A stretch of 64,000 bases of DNA. It comes from JBDGYE01 sp039584255. GTDB taxonomy: Bacteria > Gemmatimonadota > Gemmatimonadetes > Palauibacterales > Palauibacteraceae. This document shows positions 44,195-53,387 of the stretch, in pieces. Positions within the stretch are counted from its first letter, which is position 1; every line of letters starts with the position of its first letter. The position numbers were made by a program, and so were the translations under genes. The DNA is taken from the NCBI GenBank assembly GCA_039584255.1, contig JBDGYE010000002.1:18081-82080 (forward strand), written 5' to 3'. The notes under the pieces are model-generated. The model saw nothing but the letters and a program-made list of their open reading frames with translations. It was not told where the DNA came from and did no database searches.

Positions 44195-45586
44195 ATGCCT
44201 GAAGACTCCGACCGGCAGGTGAGGCCGGGCCTGCTCATGCGGGTCTGGCGATCCATCTTCCGTACTCCCCTCACCCCTCGGACGGAACGCGAACGAAAAC
44301 GGGTGGTGCTGAACCACCTGCTCATCCATTTCCGGCCGGTCCGCCTCCCGGAGCGCACGCTTCGCTACACCCACACCTTCGGGCTGGGCGGGATGTCGTT
44401 CGTGTTGGTGTTGCTTCTGATCCTCACCGGCATCCTGATGATGTTCGTCTACGAGCCGGTGCCGGGGCAGGCCTACGAGTCGGTCGTGAGCCTGCGAGAG
44501 CAGGTCCGCTTCGGCGGGCTGGTCCGCAACATCCACCACTGGAGCGCCAACCTCCTCGTGCTGGTGGTCTTTCTGCATCTCCTGCGCACCTACTTCACGG
44601 GAGCTTTCCACGGAGCAAGGCAGTTCAACTGGGTCATCGGGGTGCTGCTGCTGCTCTTCGTTCTCGCCGCGAACTTCACCGGCTATCTGCTTCCGTGGGA
44701 CCAGCTGTCGTACTGGGCGATCACCATCGTGACCGGAATGCTCGGGTACTTCCCGGCGATCGGTGGCTGGCTCCAGCGGGTGGCCAGGGGCGGGTCGGAG
44801 ATAGGCGGGGCCACCCTGATCAACTTCTATACCTTCCACACCACAGTCATCCCGGTGACCCTTCTCGCACTGATGGCGTTCCACTTTTGGCGAGTACGCA
44901 AGGCCGGCGGGGTAGTGGTGCCGTACGGTTACGACGAGCCGACTGAGGAAAAGCCCCGGAGTACCCTCTTCGTGCCCGATCTCCTGCTCAGAGAATTCGT
45001 CGTGGGCCTGGTGCTGGTGGCGGCCGTCTTGATGTTTTCGGTGTTCGTCGACGCCCGACTCGGAGATCCCGCGAACCCCGGCATGAGCCCGAACCCGGCC
45101 AAGGCTCCCTGGTATTTCCTGGGGATCCAGGAGCTGCTGCTTCACTTCCACCCGCTGTTCGCCGTGGTGATGATTCCGGCGGTGGCCGTGCTGGCGCTGC
45201 TGGCTATTCCCTACCTGCGCTACGACTCGGAGGCGGCCGGAGAGTGGTTCCTGACCCGGAAGGGGCGTGACATGGTCGTGGTCGGCTCGGTGGTGGCGCT
45301 CGTGGTCACCCCGGCGCTGGTAATCCTGGACGAGTACGTCATCGACTTCGCCACCTGGCTTCCCGGCGTGCCGCCCGGAGTCGCCAACGGCTCGGTTCCC
45401 GCGCTCCTGACTCTCGGCGCGCTCATCGGCTTCTACTTCGTGCTGAAGCGACGCTACTCCGCCAGCAACAACGAGAGCATCCAGGCTCTGTTCGCTCTTC
45501 TCGCGGTGGGCTTCGTGGTCCTGACGGCCACCGGAGTGTGGCTCAGGGGTCCGGGGATGGCGTTGACCTGGCCGTGGAGCGGCTAG
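44195..45586 (+). CDS. cytochrome b, b6-type fused with subunit IV-like part
   Basis: 463 residues. It is the quinol-oxidising heme b subunit of a bc/b6f-type complex. Heme ligands are H114/H128 and H215/H230; the second pair is 15 apart as in cytochrome b6, not 14 as in mitochondrial b. The subunit IV part follows (about 245-463), with APWYFLGIQELL in the place of PEWY. Its N-terminal region has an extra basic stretch. It starts a three-gene set with Rieske and multiheme cytochrome genes. Confidence 0.9.
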   Translation: MPEDSDRQVRPGLLMRVWRSIFRTPLTPRTERERKRVVLNHLLIHFRPVRLPERTLRYTHTFGLGGMSFVLVLLLILTGILMMFVYEPVPGQAYESVVSLREQVRFGGLVRNIHHWSANLLVLVVFLHLLRTYFTGAFHGARQFNWVIGVLLLLFVLAANFTGYLLPWDQLSYWAITIVTGMLGYFPAIGGWLQRVARGGSEIGGATLINFYTFHTTVIPVTLLALMAFHFWRVRKAGGVVVPYGYDEPTEEKPRSTLFVPDLLLREFVVGLVLVAAVLMFSVFVDARLGDPANPGMSPNPAKAPWYFLGIQELLLHFHPLFAVVMIPAVAVLALLAIPYLRYDSEAAGEWFLTRKGRDMVVVGSVVALVVTPALVILDEYVIDFATWLPGVPPGVANGSVPALLTLGALIGFYFVLKRRYSASNNESIQALFALLAVGFVVLTATGVWLRGPGMALTWPWSG

Positions 45587-45588
45587 GC

Positions 45589-46086
45589 ATGGAGCCGAGC
45601 CGGACGAGCGGTGACGAGACGACGCGCCGGACGTTCCTGGGCCGTGTGTGGCTGTGGCTGGGTGGGCTGGCGCTGGCCCAGTACGTGTGGCTGATCGTCG
45701 AGTTCCTCCGACCGCGAGCGCCTCGCGGCGAGGCGGAGCCAGGCATCGTCGTGGCCGGGCGGGCCGACGGTTTCGACCCCGGATCCGTAACCGCCTTTCC
45801 GCAAGGGAAGTTCTATCTTGCCCGGCTGGACGATGGTGGATTCCTGGCCATCCACCGGGAGTGCACGCACCTGGGGTGCACCGTGCCGTGGATCGCCGAT
45901 GAGGGACGCTTCGTCTGTCCCTGCCACGCGTCGGCGTACGACATCCGCGGCGACGTCCTCAGCCCGCCGGCGCCCCGCGCCCTGGACCTGTTCCAAGTCC
46001 GGATCGAGAACGGAGTCGTGAAGGTGGACATCAGCCGGGCCGTGAAGCGCCGGGCCTTCGAGGCCGGCCAGGTGAAGCGGGCATGA
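45589..46086 (+). CDS. Rieske iron-sulfur protein
   Basis: 165 residues. Ligands of the [2Fe-2S] cluster are C92/H94 (CTHLGC) and C110/H113 (CPCHAS), with C97 and C112 as the disulfide. An N-terminal twin-Arg (TTRRTFLG) and one helix (about 20-38) suggest Tat export and a membrane anchor. Starts 2 bases after the cytochrome b stop and overlaps the multiheme cytochrome gene (ATGA). Carries electrons from cytochrome b to a c-type heme. Confidence 0.93.
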   Translation: MEPSRTSGDETTRRTFLGRVWLWLGGLALAQYVWLIVEFLRPRAPRGEAEPGIVVAGRADGFDPGSVTAFPQGKFYLARLDDGGFLAIHRECTHLGCTVPWIADEGRFVCPCHASAYDIRGDVLSPPAPRALDLFQVRIENGVVKVDISRAVKRRAFEAGQVKRA

Positions 46087-48404
46087 CCGACGCGGCCGCG
46101 GCGTCCCCGCAACGCGACTCCAGCCGTGCCTGGAAGATCGCAGGTGTCAGCGCCACCCTGGCGATCGTGCTCTCGATTCCGCTCTACGCCGTGCGCGAGA
46201 ACGTCCTCGGAGCGGGGAACAGCGCCGGGCAGAGCGGAGCGGCGTCCGAGGTTGCCTTCGTCGGCCGGGAAAGGTGCGCGGAATGCCACGATGAGGCCTA
46301 CGAAGCTTGGCTCGGCTCCGATCACGACATGGCGATGGCGGAGGCCGACTCGACGACCGTCCTCGGCGATTTCGATGACGCGGTCCTGGAGCACGGCGGC
46401 GCTACCCACCGCTTCTTTCGGCGGGACGCCGGCTACTGGGTCCACACCGAAGGCCCGGACGGCGAGATGGGCGACTTCGAGGTCGCCTACACTTTCGGGC
46501 ACGAGCCGCTCCAGCAGTACTTGATCCCTTTCCCCGGCGGTCGTCTCCAGTCACTCACCATCGCCTGGGATACGGAGCGCGAGGAGTGGTTCCCCCTCTA
46601 CCCGGACCAGGACATCCCGTGGGACGATTGGCTCCACTGGACCCGCAACGGCCAGAACTGGAACGGGATGTGTGCCGAGTGCCACTCCACCAACCTCCGC
46701 AAGGGATACAACCCTGCCACTGGGACTTTCAACACGACCTGGTCGGAGATCGACGTCAGCTGCGAGGCGTGCCATGGTCCCGGCTCCCGTCACGTCGAGT
46801 GGGCCGAGCTTCCGGACATGGCCCGACCCGAGGTGGAGAACTATGACCTGGTGATTCCCACGAGCGGCATCACCTCCAAGCAACAGGTGGAGCTCTGCGC
46901 ACCTTGCCACTCGAGACGCACCGAGCTCGGCGACTACGATCACACCGAGCTCGATCTACTGGATCACCTGATTCCGGCGGTGCTGGAGCGGGGCTACTAC
47001 TTCGCCGATGGGCAGATCCTGGAAGAGGTGTACGTCTACGGGTCCTTCGTCCAGAGCAAGATGTACCGGAACGACGTCCGGTGCGGAGACTGCCACGACG
47101 TGCACGGTCTCGAGCTCCTCAAGGAGGGGAACGAGCTCTGTCTGCAGTGCCACAGGGCGGACACGTACGACAGCTACGACCACCACTTCCACGAGCCCGA
47201 GACCTCCGACGGGCTGCCCAACGAGGGCACGGAGTGCGTGAAGTGCCACATGCCGGAGCGACCCTACATGGTCGTTGACTGGCGCGCCGACCACAGCATC
47301 CGGGTGCCTAGACCCGACCTGACCCTCGACATAGGCACCCCCAACTCGTGTGAGCAGAGCGGCTGTCACGACGACAAGCCCACGACATGGTCGGCGGATT
47401 ACTTCACGAAGTGGTATGGCCAGGCTCGACGCTCCCACTTCGGCCGGACCCTTGAGGCTGGCCGCAGCCTAGATCCGGGGGCGCGCGACGAGCTCATCCG
47501 GCTCGCGGGCGACGCTCTCTATCCCGACATCGTGCGCGCCACGGCGCTCTCGCTGCTCAGCGCATATCCGGGCGAGGAGAGCACGCGCGCCTTCAACGCC
47601 GCGCTGCAGGCCGAGGACCCGCTGATCCGATACACGGCGGCGCAGCACGCGACGGCGGCCACGCCGGAGGAGCTGATCGATCTGGTGGCCCCGCTGCTAT
47701 TCGATGCCGTGAAGGCGGTGCGGGGTCAGGCTGCCGTGCGGCTTGCCCCGCTTCCCCGGGAGATGCTGAAGCCCTACCAGCGGGATGCGCTGGAGGAGGC
47801 GATAGAGGAGTACAAGCGGACCATGGAGTATTCCCTCGATTTCCCGTTCGCCGGACATAACCTGGGGAACCTGTACGCGGCTCTCGCGGAGCCGGCGAGG
47901 GCGGAGGAGTATTACCGTGTCGCTCTCGGCATCGACGACCTATTCATGCCGGCGAAGATGAACCTTGCCGTATTGTACAACTCCCAGGGTCGGAACGATG
48001 AGGCCGAGACTCTCCTGCGGGAAGTGCTCGAGGACTACCCCGAGAACGGCGAGGCAGCGTATTCGCTGGGCCTTCTGCTGGTGGAGATGGGCCGGCCCGG
48101 AGAAGCGTTGGCATACCTGGAGCAGGCAGCCGATCGGCTCCCGCAGCGAACGCGGATCCGCTACAACCTGGGCCTGTTGTGGCAACAGCTCGGGCGGATG
48201 GACGAGGCGGAGACGGCGCTTCGCGCCGCCCTCGAAGCCGAGCCCGACAACCTCGAATACATGTTCGCCCTGGCCGACCACTACTTGAAGAGAGGCGACC
48301 TCCGCCGGGCGGACGCTCTCGCCGACCGCATCATCGAGACCCACCCCGCGGCGCCCGTCGGGCCGCAGATCAAGGCGTACATCGAGGGACAGGTGAGGCA
48401 GTAA
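46083..48404 (+). CDS. eight-heme cytochrome c with HEAT and TPR repeats
   Basis: 773 residues. A membrane anchor at about 19-36 is followed by seven CxxCH motifs (C65, C197, C227, C272, C334, C353, C385) and one CxxxxCH at C423-H429, giving eight potential covalent hemes. A HEAT-like region (about 445-575) and TPRs (about 590-765, AYSLGLLLVEMGRPGEALAY) follow. It sits where a cytochrome c1 would be, so it likely accepts electrons from the Rieske protein. Similar TPR-multiheme proteins occur in Acidobacteriota and Gemmatimonadota; their role is unproven. Confidence 0.9.
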   Translation: MTDAAAASPQRDSSRAWKIAGVSATLAIVLSIPLYAVRENVLGAGNSAGQSGAASEVAFVGRERCAECHDEAYEAWLGSDHDMAMAEADSTTVLGDFDDAVLEHGGATHRFFRRDAGYWVHTEGPDGEMGDFEVAYTFGHEPLQQYLIPFPGGRLQSLTIAWDTEREEWFPLYPDQDIPWDDWLHWTRNGQNWNGMCAECHSTNLRKGYNPATGTFNTTWSEIDVSCEACHGPGSRHVEWAELPDMARPEVENYDLVIPTSGITSKQQVELCAPCHSRRTELGDYDHTELDLLDHLIPAVLERGYYFADGQILEEVYVYGSFVQSKMYRNDVRCGDCHDVHGLELLKEGNELCLQCHRADTYDSYDHHFHEPETSDGLPNEGTECVKCHMPERPYMVVDWRADHSIRVPRPDLTLDIGTPNSCEQSGCHDDKPTTWSADYFTKWYGQARRSHFGRTLEAGRSLDPGARDELIRLAGDALYPDIVRATALSLLSAYPGEESTRAFNAALQAEDPLIRYTAAQHATAATPEELIDLVAPLLFDAVKAVRGQAAVRLAPLPREMLKPYQRDALEEAIEEYKRTMEYSLDFPFAGHNLGNLYAALAEPARAEEYYRVALGIDDLFMPAKMNLAVLYNSQGRNDEAETLLREVLEDYPENGEAAYSLGLLLVEMGRPGEALAYLEQAADRLPQRTRIRYNLGLLWQQLGRMDEAETALRAALEAEPDNLEYMFALADHYLKRGDLRRADALADRIIETHPAAPVGPQIKAYIEGQVRQ

Positions 48405-48439
48405 GGCCCGGCCCGTTCGCGGAAGGACCCGACCGGGCC
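48405..48439. terminator. hairpin between convergent genes
   Basis: GGCCCGG (48405-48411) and CCGGGCC (48433-48439) pair over 7 bp around a 21-base loop, right after the multiheme cytochrome stop and before the DPP stop at 48511. No T-run. Confidence 0.35.
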
Positions 48440-48510
48440 CTCGCGATGCCGCGGACCGTTCAGCGGCAGCCTGCCCCGATGGTCACGTCTTCTCAGCTCG
48501 TCGTTTCTTG

Positions 48511-50805
48511 CTAGACTCCGCCCGGAGGCATGTTCTCGTTCAGGTAACGCGTCAGGTACGTGAACAGGTGCAGTCGCGTTCCGGGCGGCCGGTAGATGCT
48601 GTGCGAGCGGCCCGGGTAGGCCAGCATTGTGAAGTGCTTGTTGTGCTCGATCAGCTCGTTGATGAGCATCTCGGCGTTCTGATAATGCACGTTGTCGTCG
48701 GCCGTTCCGTGCACGATCAGGAGATTGCCCTCGAGGTTCCGGGCGTAGTTGATGGGCGAGGCCGCCTCGTAGTCCTCGGGATTCTCCCGGGGGAGACCCA
48801 TGTACCGCTCCATATAGATCGTATCATAGTTCCTCAGATCCGTCAGCGTTGCCACGGCCATCCCGGTGCTGTACACCTCCGGGTAGCGGAACATGACGTT
48901 CAGGGTAACGCCGCCTCCGCCGCTCCAGCCCCAGATTCCCAGGCGCGACGAGTCGACGTAGGGACGCTCCGCGATCTTCTTCGCCGCCGCGGCCTGGTCG
49001 GCCGAGTTCAGCCGACCCATCTTCCGGTACTGCGCCTTTCGCCAGGCGCGCCCGCGCGGCCCCGGAGTGCCCCGGTTGTCCACGCTGGCCACGATGTACC
49101 CCTGCTGCGTCAGCATCAGGTGCCACGGGTAAGTCCCGATGTCGTACCGGTTCACCACCGTCTGCGAGGACGGTGCGCTGTAGGCGTAGAACAGCACCGG
49201 GTACCTCTTCGTCGGGTCGAAGTCGGGCGGGTACATGATCCAGGCGTCCAGCATGGCCTCGCCGATGTCCACCTGGACGAACTCGAACTCGCCCTGGTCG
49301 ACCTGCGCCAGCGTCTCCTTAAGCCTTGCGTTGTCGACCAGCGTCTGCAGTGACCTGTGGTCCGGAAGGCTTACGAGCTCCGTGGTGGCGGGTACGCCGA
49401 ACGAAGACCACGTGTGAAGAGCGAAGCGGGCACCCGGTGCGATCCGGTATCTGTGGGTCCCCGGCTGATCCTCCGGCGTGAGACGCTGCGGCTCGCCCGA
49501 GCCGTCGAGCCTCGTTCGGTGCAGGTGACGCTGCGTGGCGGTCTCGGGGGAGGCGTAGAAGTAGACCCAGCCGCCCTTCTCGTCTATCTGCTCGACCTCG
49601 ATGATCTCCCACTCGCCCGAGGTGACCGGCTCGAGCTCTCCGTCCTCGCGGGAGACAGTATACAGGTGACGCCAACCCGAGCGCTCGCTGACCCAGATCA
49701 TGTGCCGGTCACCATCCAGCCACGTCCAGTCGTCCACCGGATCCAGATATGCCTCGTCGGTCTCGACCAGCAGGGTCCGCATGGCGCCCGAACGGGCGTC
49801 GCACAGCATGACCCTGTTCTCGTTCTGGCGCCGGTTCTCTCGCTGCAGCGCCACTTCGTCAGAGTTGCCGGACCACTCCATGCGCGACACGTAGTTGTCG
49901 CGCAGGTCGCCCGGCAGGTCACACCAGACCGCCTCTCCTCCCCGCGAGCTCACGATGCCGATCTTCGCCGCGGAGTTGGGGGTCCCCACCTTCGGGAACT
50001 GCACCGGGATCGTGAACGAGTAGATCGAGTCCGTGTTATTGATCATCTGAAAGACGCCTATTCCTTCGGCGTCGAGCTGCCAGAAGGCGATCCGTTCGCC
50101 GTCTGGGCTCCACCTCCAACCGTCTGCCGGCAGCGGCATCCAGAACTCCTCCTCGTACACCCAGTCGAAGTTCCCGTTGATGATCGTCTCCGAGCCATCG
50201 GCAGTGAGCTGTACGACCTCTCCGGACGCGATGTCCTCGGCGTACAGGTTGTTCTCGCTCACGTAGCCGAGGCGCTCCCCCGCCGGATCGAACTTGGCGT
50301 ACATGAGGCTGGACTCGGGGCGGTCGGCTCCCATCTGCCGCAGCGCACCGGCCTCCAGGTCCAATACCCAGTAGTCTCCGCGCGTATTGAAGCGCCAGAC
50401 GCGCCTGGAGTTGGTGTAGACCAGCAGCTTGCTTCCGTCGGCCGACCACTCGTAGCCCTCGATCGAGAGGGGCCTGGAACCGCCTTCGGGAACCAAACGC
50501 CGTGCCGATACAAGAACCTCTCGCCCGCCGGTCTCGGCATCGTACTTGACGATGTCGCTACCGCCAGCGCCGCTTTCCGAGCGCTCCAGGGTCGTGTAGG
50601 CCGTGCCGTCGCTCAGCCACCGCGCCGGTCCGAAGAGGTCGGGAAGGAAATCGCGGCTCCGGTGCAGCCTTTCGAGAGTGATGGCGCCGGGTCTCGCCTC
50701 CTGCTCGGCCTCCTGGGCCAGAGCCGCGCCCGCGACCGCGGCCGTCGTGGCAAGGGCGACCGTCACGCCGACCAGCGCTTTGCGAGCACATGTCAGGGGT
50801 ATCAT
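48511..50805 (-). CDS. secreted dipeptidyl peptidase IV (S9B)
   Basis: 764 residues with a signal peptide (MIPLTCARKALVG..., cleavage near LAQE). The N-terminal beta-propeller (about 35-520) includes DWTWLDGDRHMIWVSERSGW. The C-terminal alpha/beta-hydrolase has S628 (GWSGGGG, with Gly replacing the usual Tyr), an Asp in GTADDNVH (703-704) and H735 (GRSHSIYR). It removes X-Pro dipeptides in the periplasm or outside. The ATG at 50805 has AAGG upstream; the open frame extends 33 codons further without a signal peptide. Confidence 0.92.
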   Translation of the reverse strand: MIPLTCARKALVGVTVALATTAAVAGAALAQEAEQEARPGAITLERLHRSRDFLPDLFGPARWLSDGTAYTTLERSESGAGGSDIVKYDAETGGREVLVSARRLVPEGGSRPLSIEGYEWSADGSKLLVYTNSRRVWRFNTRGDYWVLDLEAGALRQMGADRPESSLMYAKFDPAGERLGYVSENNLYAEDIASGEVVQLTADGSETIINGNFDWVYEEEFWMPLPADGWRWSPDGERIAFWQLDAEGIGVFQMINNTDSIYSFTIPVQFPKVGTPNSAAKIGIVSSRGGEAVWCDLPGDLRDNYVSRMEWSGNSDEVALQRENRRQNENRVMLCDARSGAMRTLLVETDEAYLDPVDDWTWLDGDRHMIWVSERSGWRHLYTVSREDGELEPVTSGEWEIIEVEQIDEKGGWVYFYASPETATQRHLHRTRLDGSGEPQRLTPEDQPGTHRYRIAPGARFALHTWSSFGVPATTELVSLPDHRSLQTLVDNARLKETLAQVDQGEFEFVQVDIGEAMLDAWIMYPPDFDPTKRYPVLFYAYSAPSSQTVVNRYDIGTYPWHLMLTQQGYIVASVDNRGTPGPRGRAWRKAQYRKMGRLNSADQAAAAKKIAERPYVDSSRLGIWGWSGGGGVTLNVMFRYPEVYSTGMAVATLTDLRNYDTIYMERYMGLPRENPEDYEAASPINYARNLEGNLLIVHGTADDNVHYQNAEMLINELIEHNKHFTMLAYPGRSHSIYRPPGTRLHLFTYLTRYLNENMPPGGV

Positions 50806-51045
50806 CTGGAAACCTTGAGTCTGTAGTGAGTCGGACGGCGTCCTCGACGCCGAGCCCGCCGGCCTTTCGACCATGGGTCGGGGGATTCTGGAGCCTCCGC
50901 CCATCCACGTCCCATAATGACCCCGGCAGACGCCCGGGGTTCGAATCCTAATCTACATGACAGCTCGGGCTTGCGCTCCGTTTACCGGCCGCAGCGAGGA
51001 CGCGACGATCGGGAGGAACGAAACGTTCGCGGAGGACCCGGCGGA

Positions 51046-52289
51046 CTAGAAGCCGAAGAGCTTCAGGAAGTCGTTGAGGAGTGCGAACGCCATGAAGAAG
51101 ACGACGACCGTGGCGCCCGCCACGTTGCCATATCGGTAGACCCCCGCCGGGAGCGGACGTCCGGCCACACCCTCCGCCAGCAGGAGGGCGAAGTGACCCC
51201 CGTCCAGGACCGGGATGGGCAGGAAGTTGAGGATGGCCAGATTGAGCGACAGGAAGGCCACGAACGCGAAGAACTGGTACCAATTCATACTGAACGCGCG
51301 CTGGCTCATCCGCGCGATCTGCACCGGGCCGGCCACCTCGCGAAGACCAACGGCGCCTGTGACTAGCAGTCTTCCGCTTTCCGCGATCAGCCGGGTGTGA
51401 CGCTCCACCTCGCGGGCCCCGTAGGCGACGGCCCCGCCCACGTCTGTGGCCTGCTGCTCCGTTCCAAGGTTCGCTCCGATCCAGCCCAGGCTTCCCATCG
51501 AGGTGTAATCACCGGCGGGCGGCGCGACCACCACATCGAGGCCGCCTCCATCTCTGAGGATCCGGAGGGTCAGGGAACCGGTCGGCGCAACCGGAGCGGC
51601 CTCCAACCAGTCCATGAACGACTTCACGGGAGCCCCGTCGACCGCTACGATGCGGTCGCCCGTGCGCAGTCCCGAGGCCTCGGCCGGTGAGCCGGCGTCA
51701 ATGCGTCCGAGCACCGGCGGCAGCGGTGGGAGGAGCGCCTGCAATAGTGCAACTGGCTTCCAGCCTCGGTGCCGAGCAGGGCCAGAGCGAACTCGCCCCA
51801 CGCCTTGACCTCTCGCTCACCCAGCCGGACGATGTCGACGTTCCTGGGAAGCGCGGCCCACCCCTCCGCCTGGGCCGGAAGATCCTCTTCGAAGACGGCC
51901 TCGACGCGGGCCGGCGTGGGGACCGTAGCGCCGCCTGTCAGGGCGAGTCCGGCGAAGAGAATCGCCGCCAGCCAGGCGTTGGCGAGGACCCCTGCCGACA
52001 CGACGCAGATCCGGCGTCCGAGCGACTGGAACGCGAAGCCGGTGGGCCACTCCCGCCGCTCTTCCTCGGTGCCGCGCATGCCCATGATACGGACGAATCC
52101 GCCGAGCGGAACGAGTGCCAGCTGGTAGCGGGTAGGGCCTATTCGAAAGGCGAACAGAGGCGGGCCGAATCCTACCGAGAACGACTGCACCGGCATCCCT
52201 GCCCACTTGGCGGCGAACAGGTGGCCCAGCTCATGGACCAGTATCAGTCCATTGGCCACCAGGATCAGCAGAATCGCCGCTGTCAGCAC
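51046..52289 (-). pseudogene. rseP: site-2 protease RseP, interrupted by frameshift
   Basis: Two frames together encode an M50 intramembrane protease. The first (52289 to about 51756) has HELGH at 19-23 and the first PDZ domain. The second (about 51756 to 51046) has the second PDZ (RIDAGSPAEASGLRTGDRIV) and the LDG motif (LPIPVLDGGHFALLL). The change of frame lies near 51740-51770; adding one base near 51755 gives a continuous protein of about 414 residues. RseP normally cleaves anti-sigma factors and is often essential, so a read or assembly error is as likely as a true mutation. Normal context (bamA, dxr) is absent. Confidence 0.85.
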
Positions 52290-52722
52290 TCCCGGCCTCC
52301 TCGATCGCGTGACGAGACGGGGTCTCGGGCCCCGAGACCGACCGGTGCAAGTTCCGCGCGGTACGTGTCCCGGTCGGTCGCCTCCCCCCAGACCTCCGCC
52401 AAGCGAGTTCCATCTGCCGCTCTCGTCCAGCCCGGCCGCCGGTGTAGAGTGTCGAAGCCGTAACTACCACTGTCAGATGGGATTACGGTCTATGCATACA
52501 AGACCGGGAGGCCAGCTTGGTCCGACCCCGCCGGGCATTCGGCGGTCCGATTCGCAGACGAAGGGCGAAGCTGAAGAAGGGCCGCGCGCGCGACCGCCCT
52601 GACCTCCGGTGTTGCGCCGACACAACAAGTAATCCCGCGGGCGGCGCCGGTGATCAGAAGTACTGGGGCTTCAACATCGGGTTCGCCTACCGGTAGGCCC
52701 AACCCGCAACCCGCCGTTTTCG

Positions 52723-52752
52723 GGTCGGGGCGGCTCCCGGGCCGCCCCGACC
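52723..52752 (+). terminator. strong 12-bp hairpin after barrel-like fragment
   Basis: GGTCGGGGCGGC and GCCGCCCCGACC pair perfectly with a 6-base loop; TCTTTCC follows on the + strand. The minus-strand tail has no T-run, so + orientation is favoured. No intact + strand gene precedes it. Confidence 0.6.
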
Positions 52753-52846
52753 TCTTTCCGGGTCAGCCACCGTTCCGCGTGAGGGTTGCGGAATGAGCGC
52801 CGCGCCCCTACTCCCGGCAGTCGGGATTGGTGACATGCTAAGCAAA

Positions 52847-52871
52847 AGCGCCCGGCGTGGTGCCGGGCGCT
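52847..52871 (-). terminator. rho-independent terminator of flp
   Basis: AGCGCCCGGC and GCCGGGCGCT form a perfect 10-bp stem with a 5-base loop. On the minus strand TTTTGCTT follows. It lies 32 bases past the flp stop. Confidence 0.85.
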
Positions 52872-52902
52872 AGAGGAACTCACTCCGAATAGCCGCTCCG
52901 GT

Positions 52903-53073
52903 CTAGACGGAGGAGAGTTCGCTCTCGATGTTGTTGAAGACGTTGGCGATCGTCGGCCCGAGAAGTCGGAGAGCCGCGATCACAATGATCGCGATCAGGG
53001 CCACAAGCAGAGCGTACTCCACCAGGTCCTGACCCGATTCATCCTTCCAAAGTGCCTTGATCGGTGCGAGCAT
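52903..53073 (-). CDS. flp: Flp-type IVb pilin
   Basis: 56 residues. The prepilin cleavage site is SG/QDLVEY at 13-20, with Glu+5 and Tyr+6 as in Flp/Fap pilins, then a hydrophobic helix (ALLVALIAIIVIAALRLLG) and a short end. AAGGAGG lies 5 bases before the ATG, and a strong terminator follows, so it is a monocistronic, probably highly expressed gene. No tad assembly genes are in the window. It would form adhesive or uptake pili. Confidence 0.93.
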   Translation of the reverse strand: MLAPIKALWKDESGQDLVEYALLVALIAIIVIAALRLLGPTIANVFNNIESELSSV

Positions 53074-53387
53074 CAATGCCTCCTTGAGGATTGGGATTAC
53101 TGGACAGAGACAGCCATCGCAATATCAAGGCCAGACAGAAAAGGCCTAAAAATCAAGCGATCTGCCTGTCAGACCTGTTGGGTGGCCGCTACAAGATCGC
53201 CGCTTAATCGGCGGGAACGCACGACGCGGACGCGCGCCCGGCGCAAACCGCCGGTTTTCGCCGGGGGTTCAGAAGCGGGGGAACCGCCCAGGCCAATGTC
53301 TGAGAGCGGCGCGTCTTCTCAGAGAGTGGCGACACTCGAGGCGACACCTCGCCCGTCGAGGAGGTGGACGGTGTGCTATAACAGCGC
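53074..53387. other. 314-base intergenic region upstream of flp
   Basis: It holds the flp leader and promoter region (A/T-rich around 53120-53160, with GAAAAGGCCTAAAAATC) and a small CGCCG/CGGCG hairpin at 53198-53213. No gene seen. A promoter cannot be fixed by eye. Confidence 0.4.

Larger units (their letters stand above)
52290..52902. other. 613-base gap with two hairpins and a barrel-like C-terminal fragment
   Basis: No whole gene is seen between rseP and flp. On the + strand a reading that ends at 52696 closes with YWGFNIGFAYR, which looks like the last strand of an outer-membrane barrel, but the upstream part of that frame is basic and unlike any protein I know. A perfect 12-bp hairpin follows 26 bases later. 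On the - strand the flp terminator lies at 52847-52871. Confidence 0.45.
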
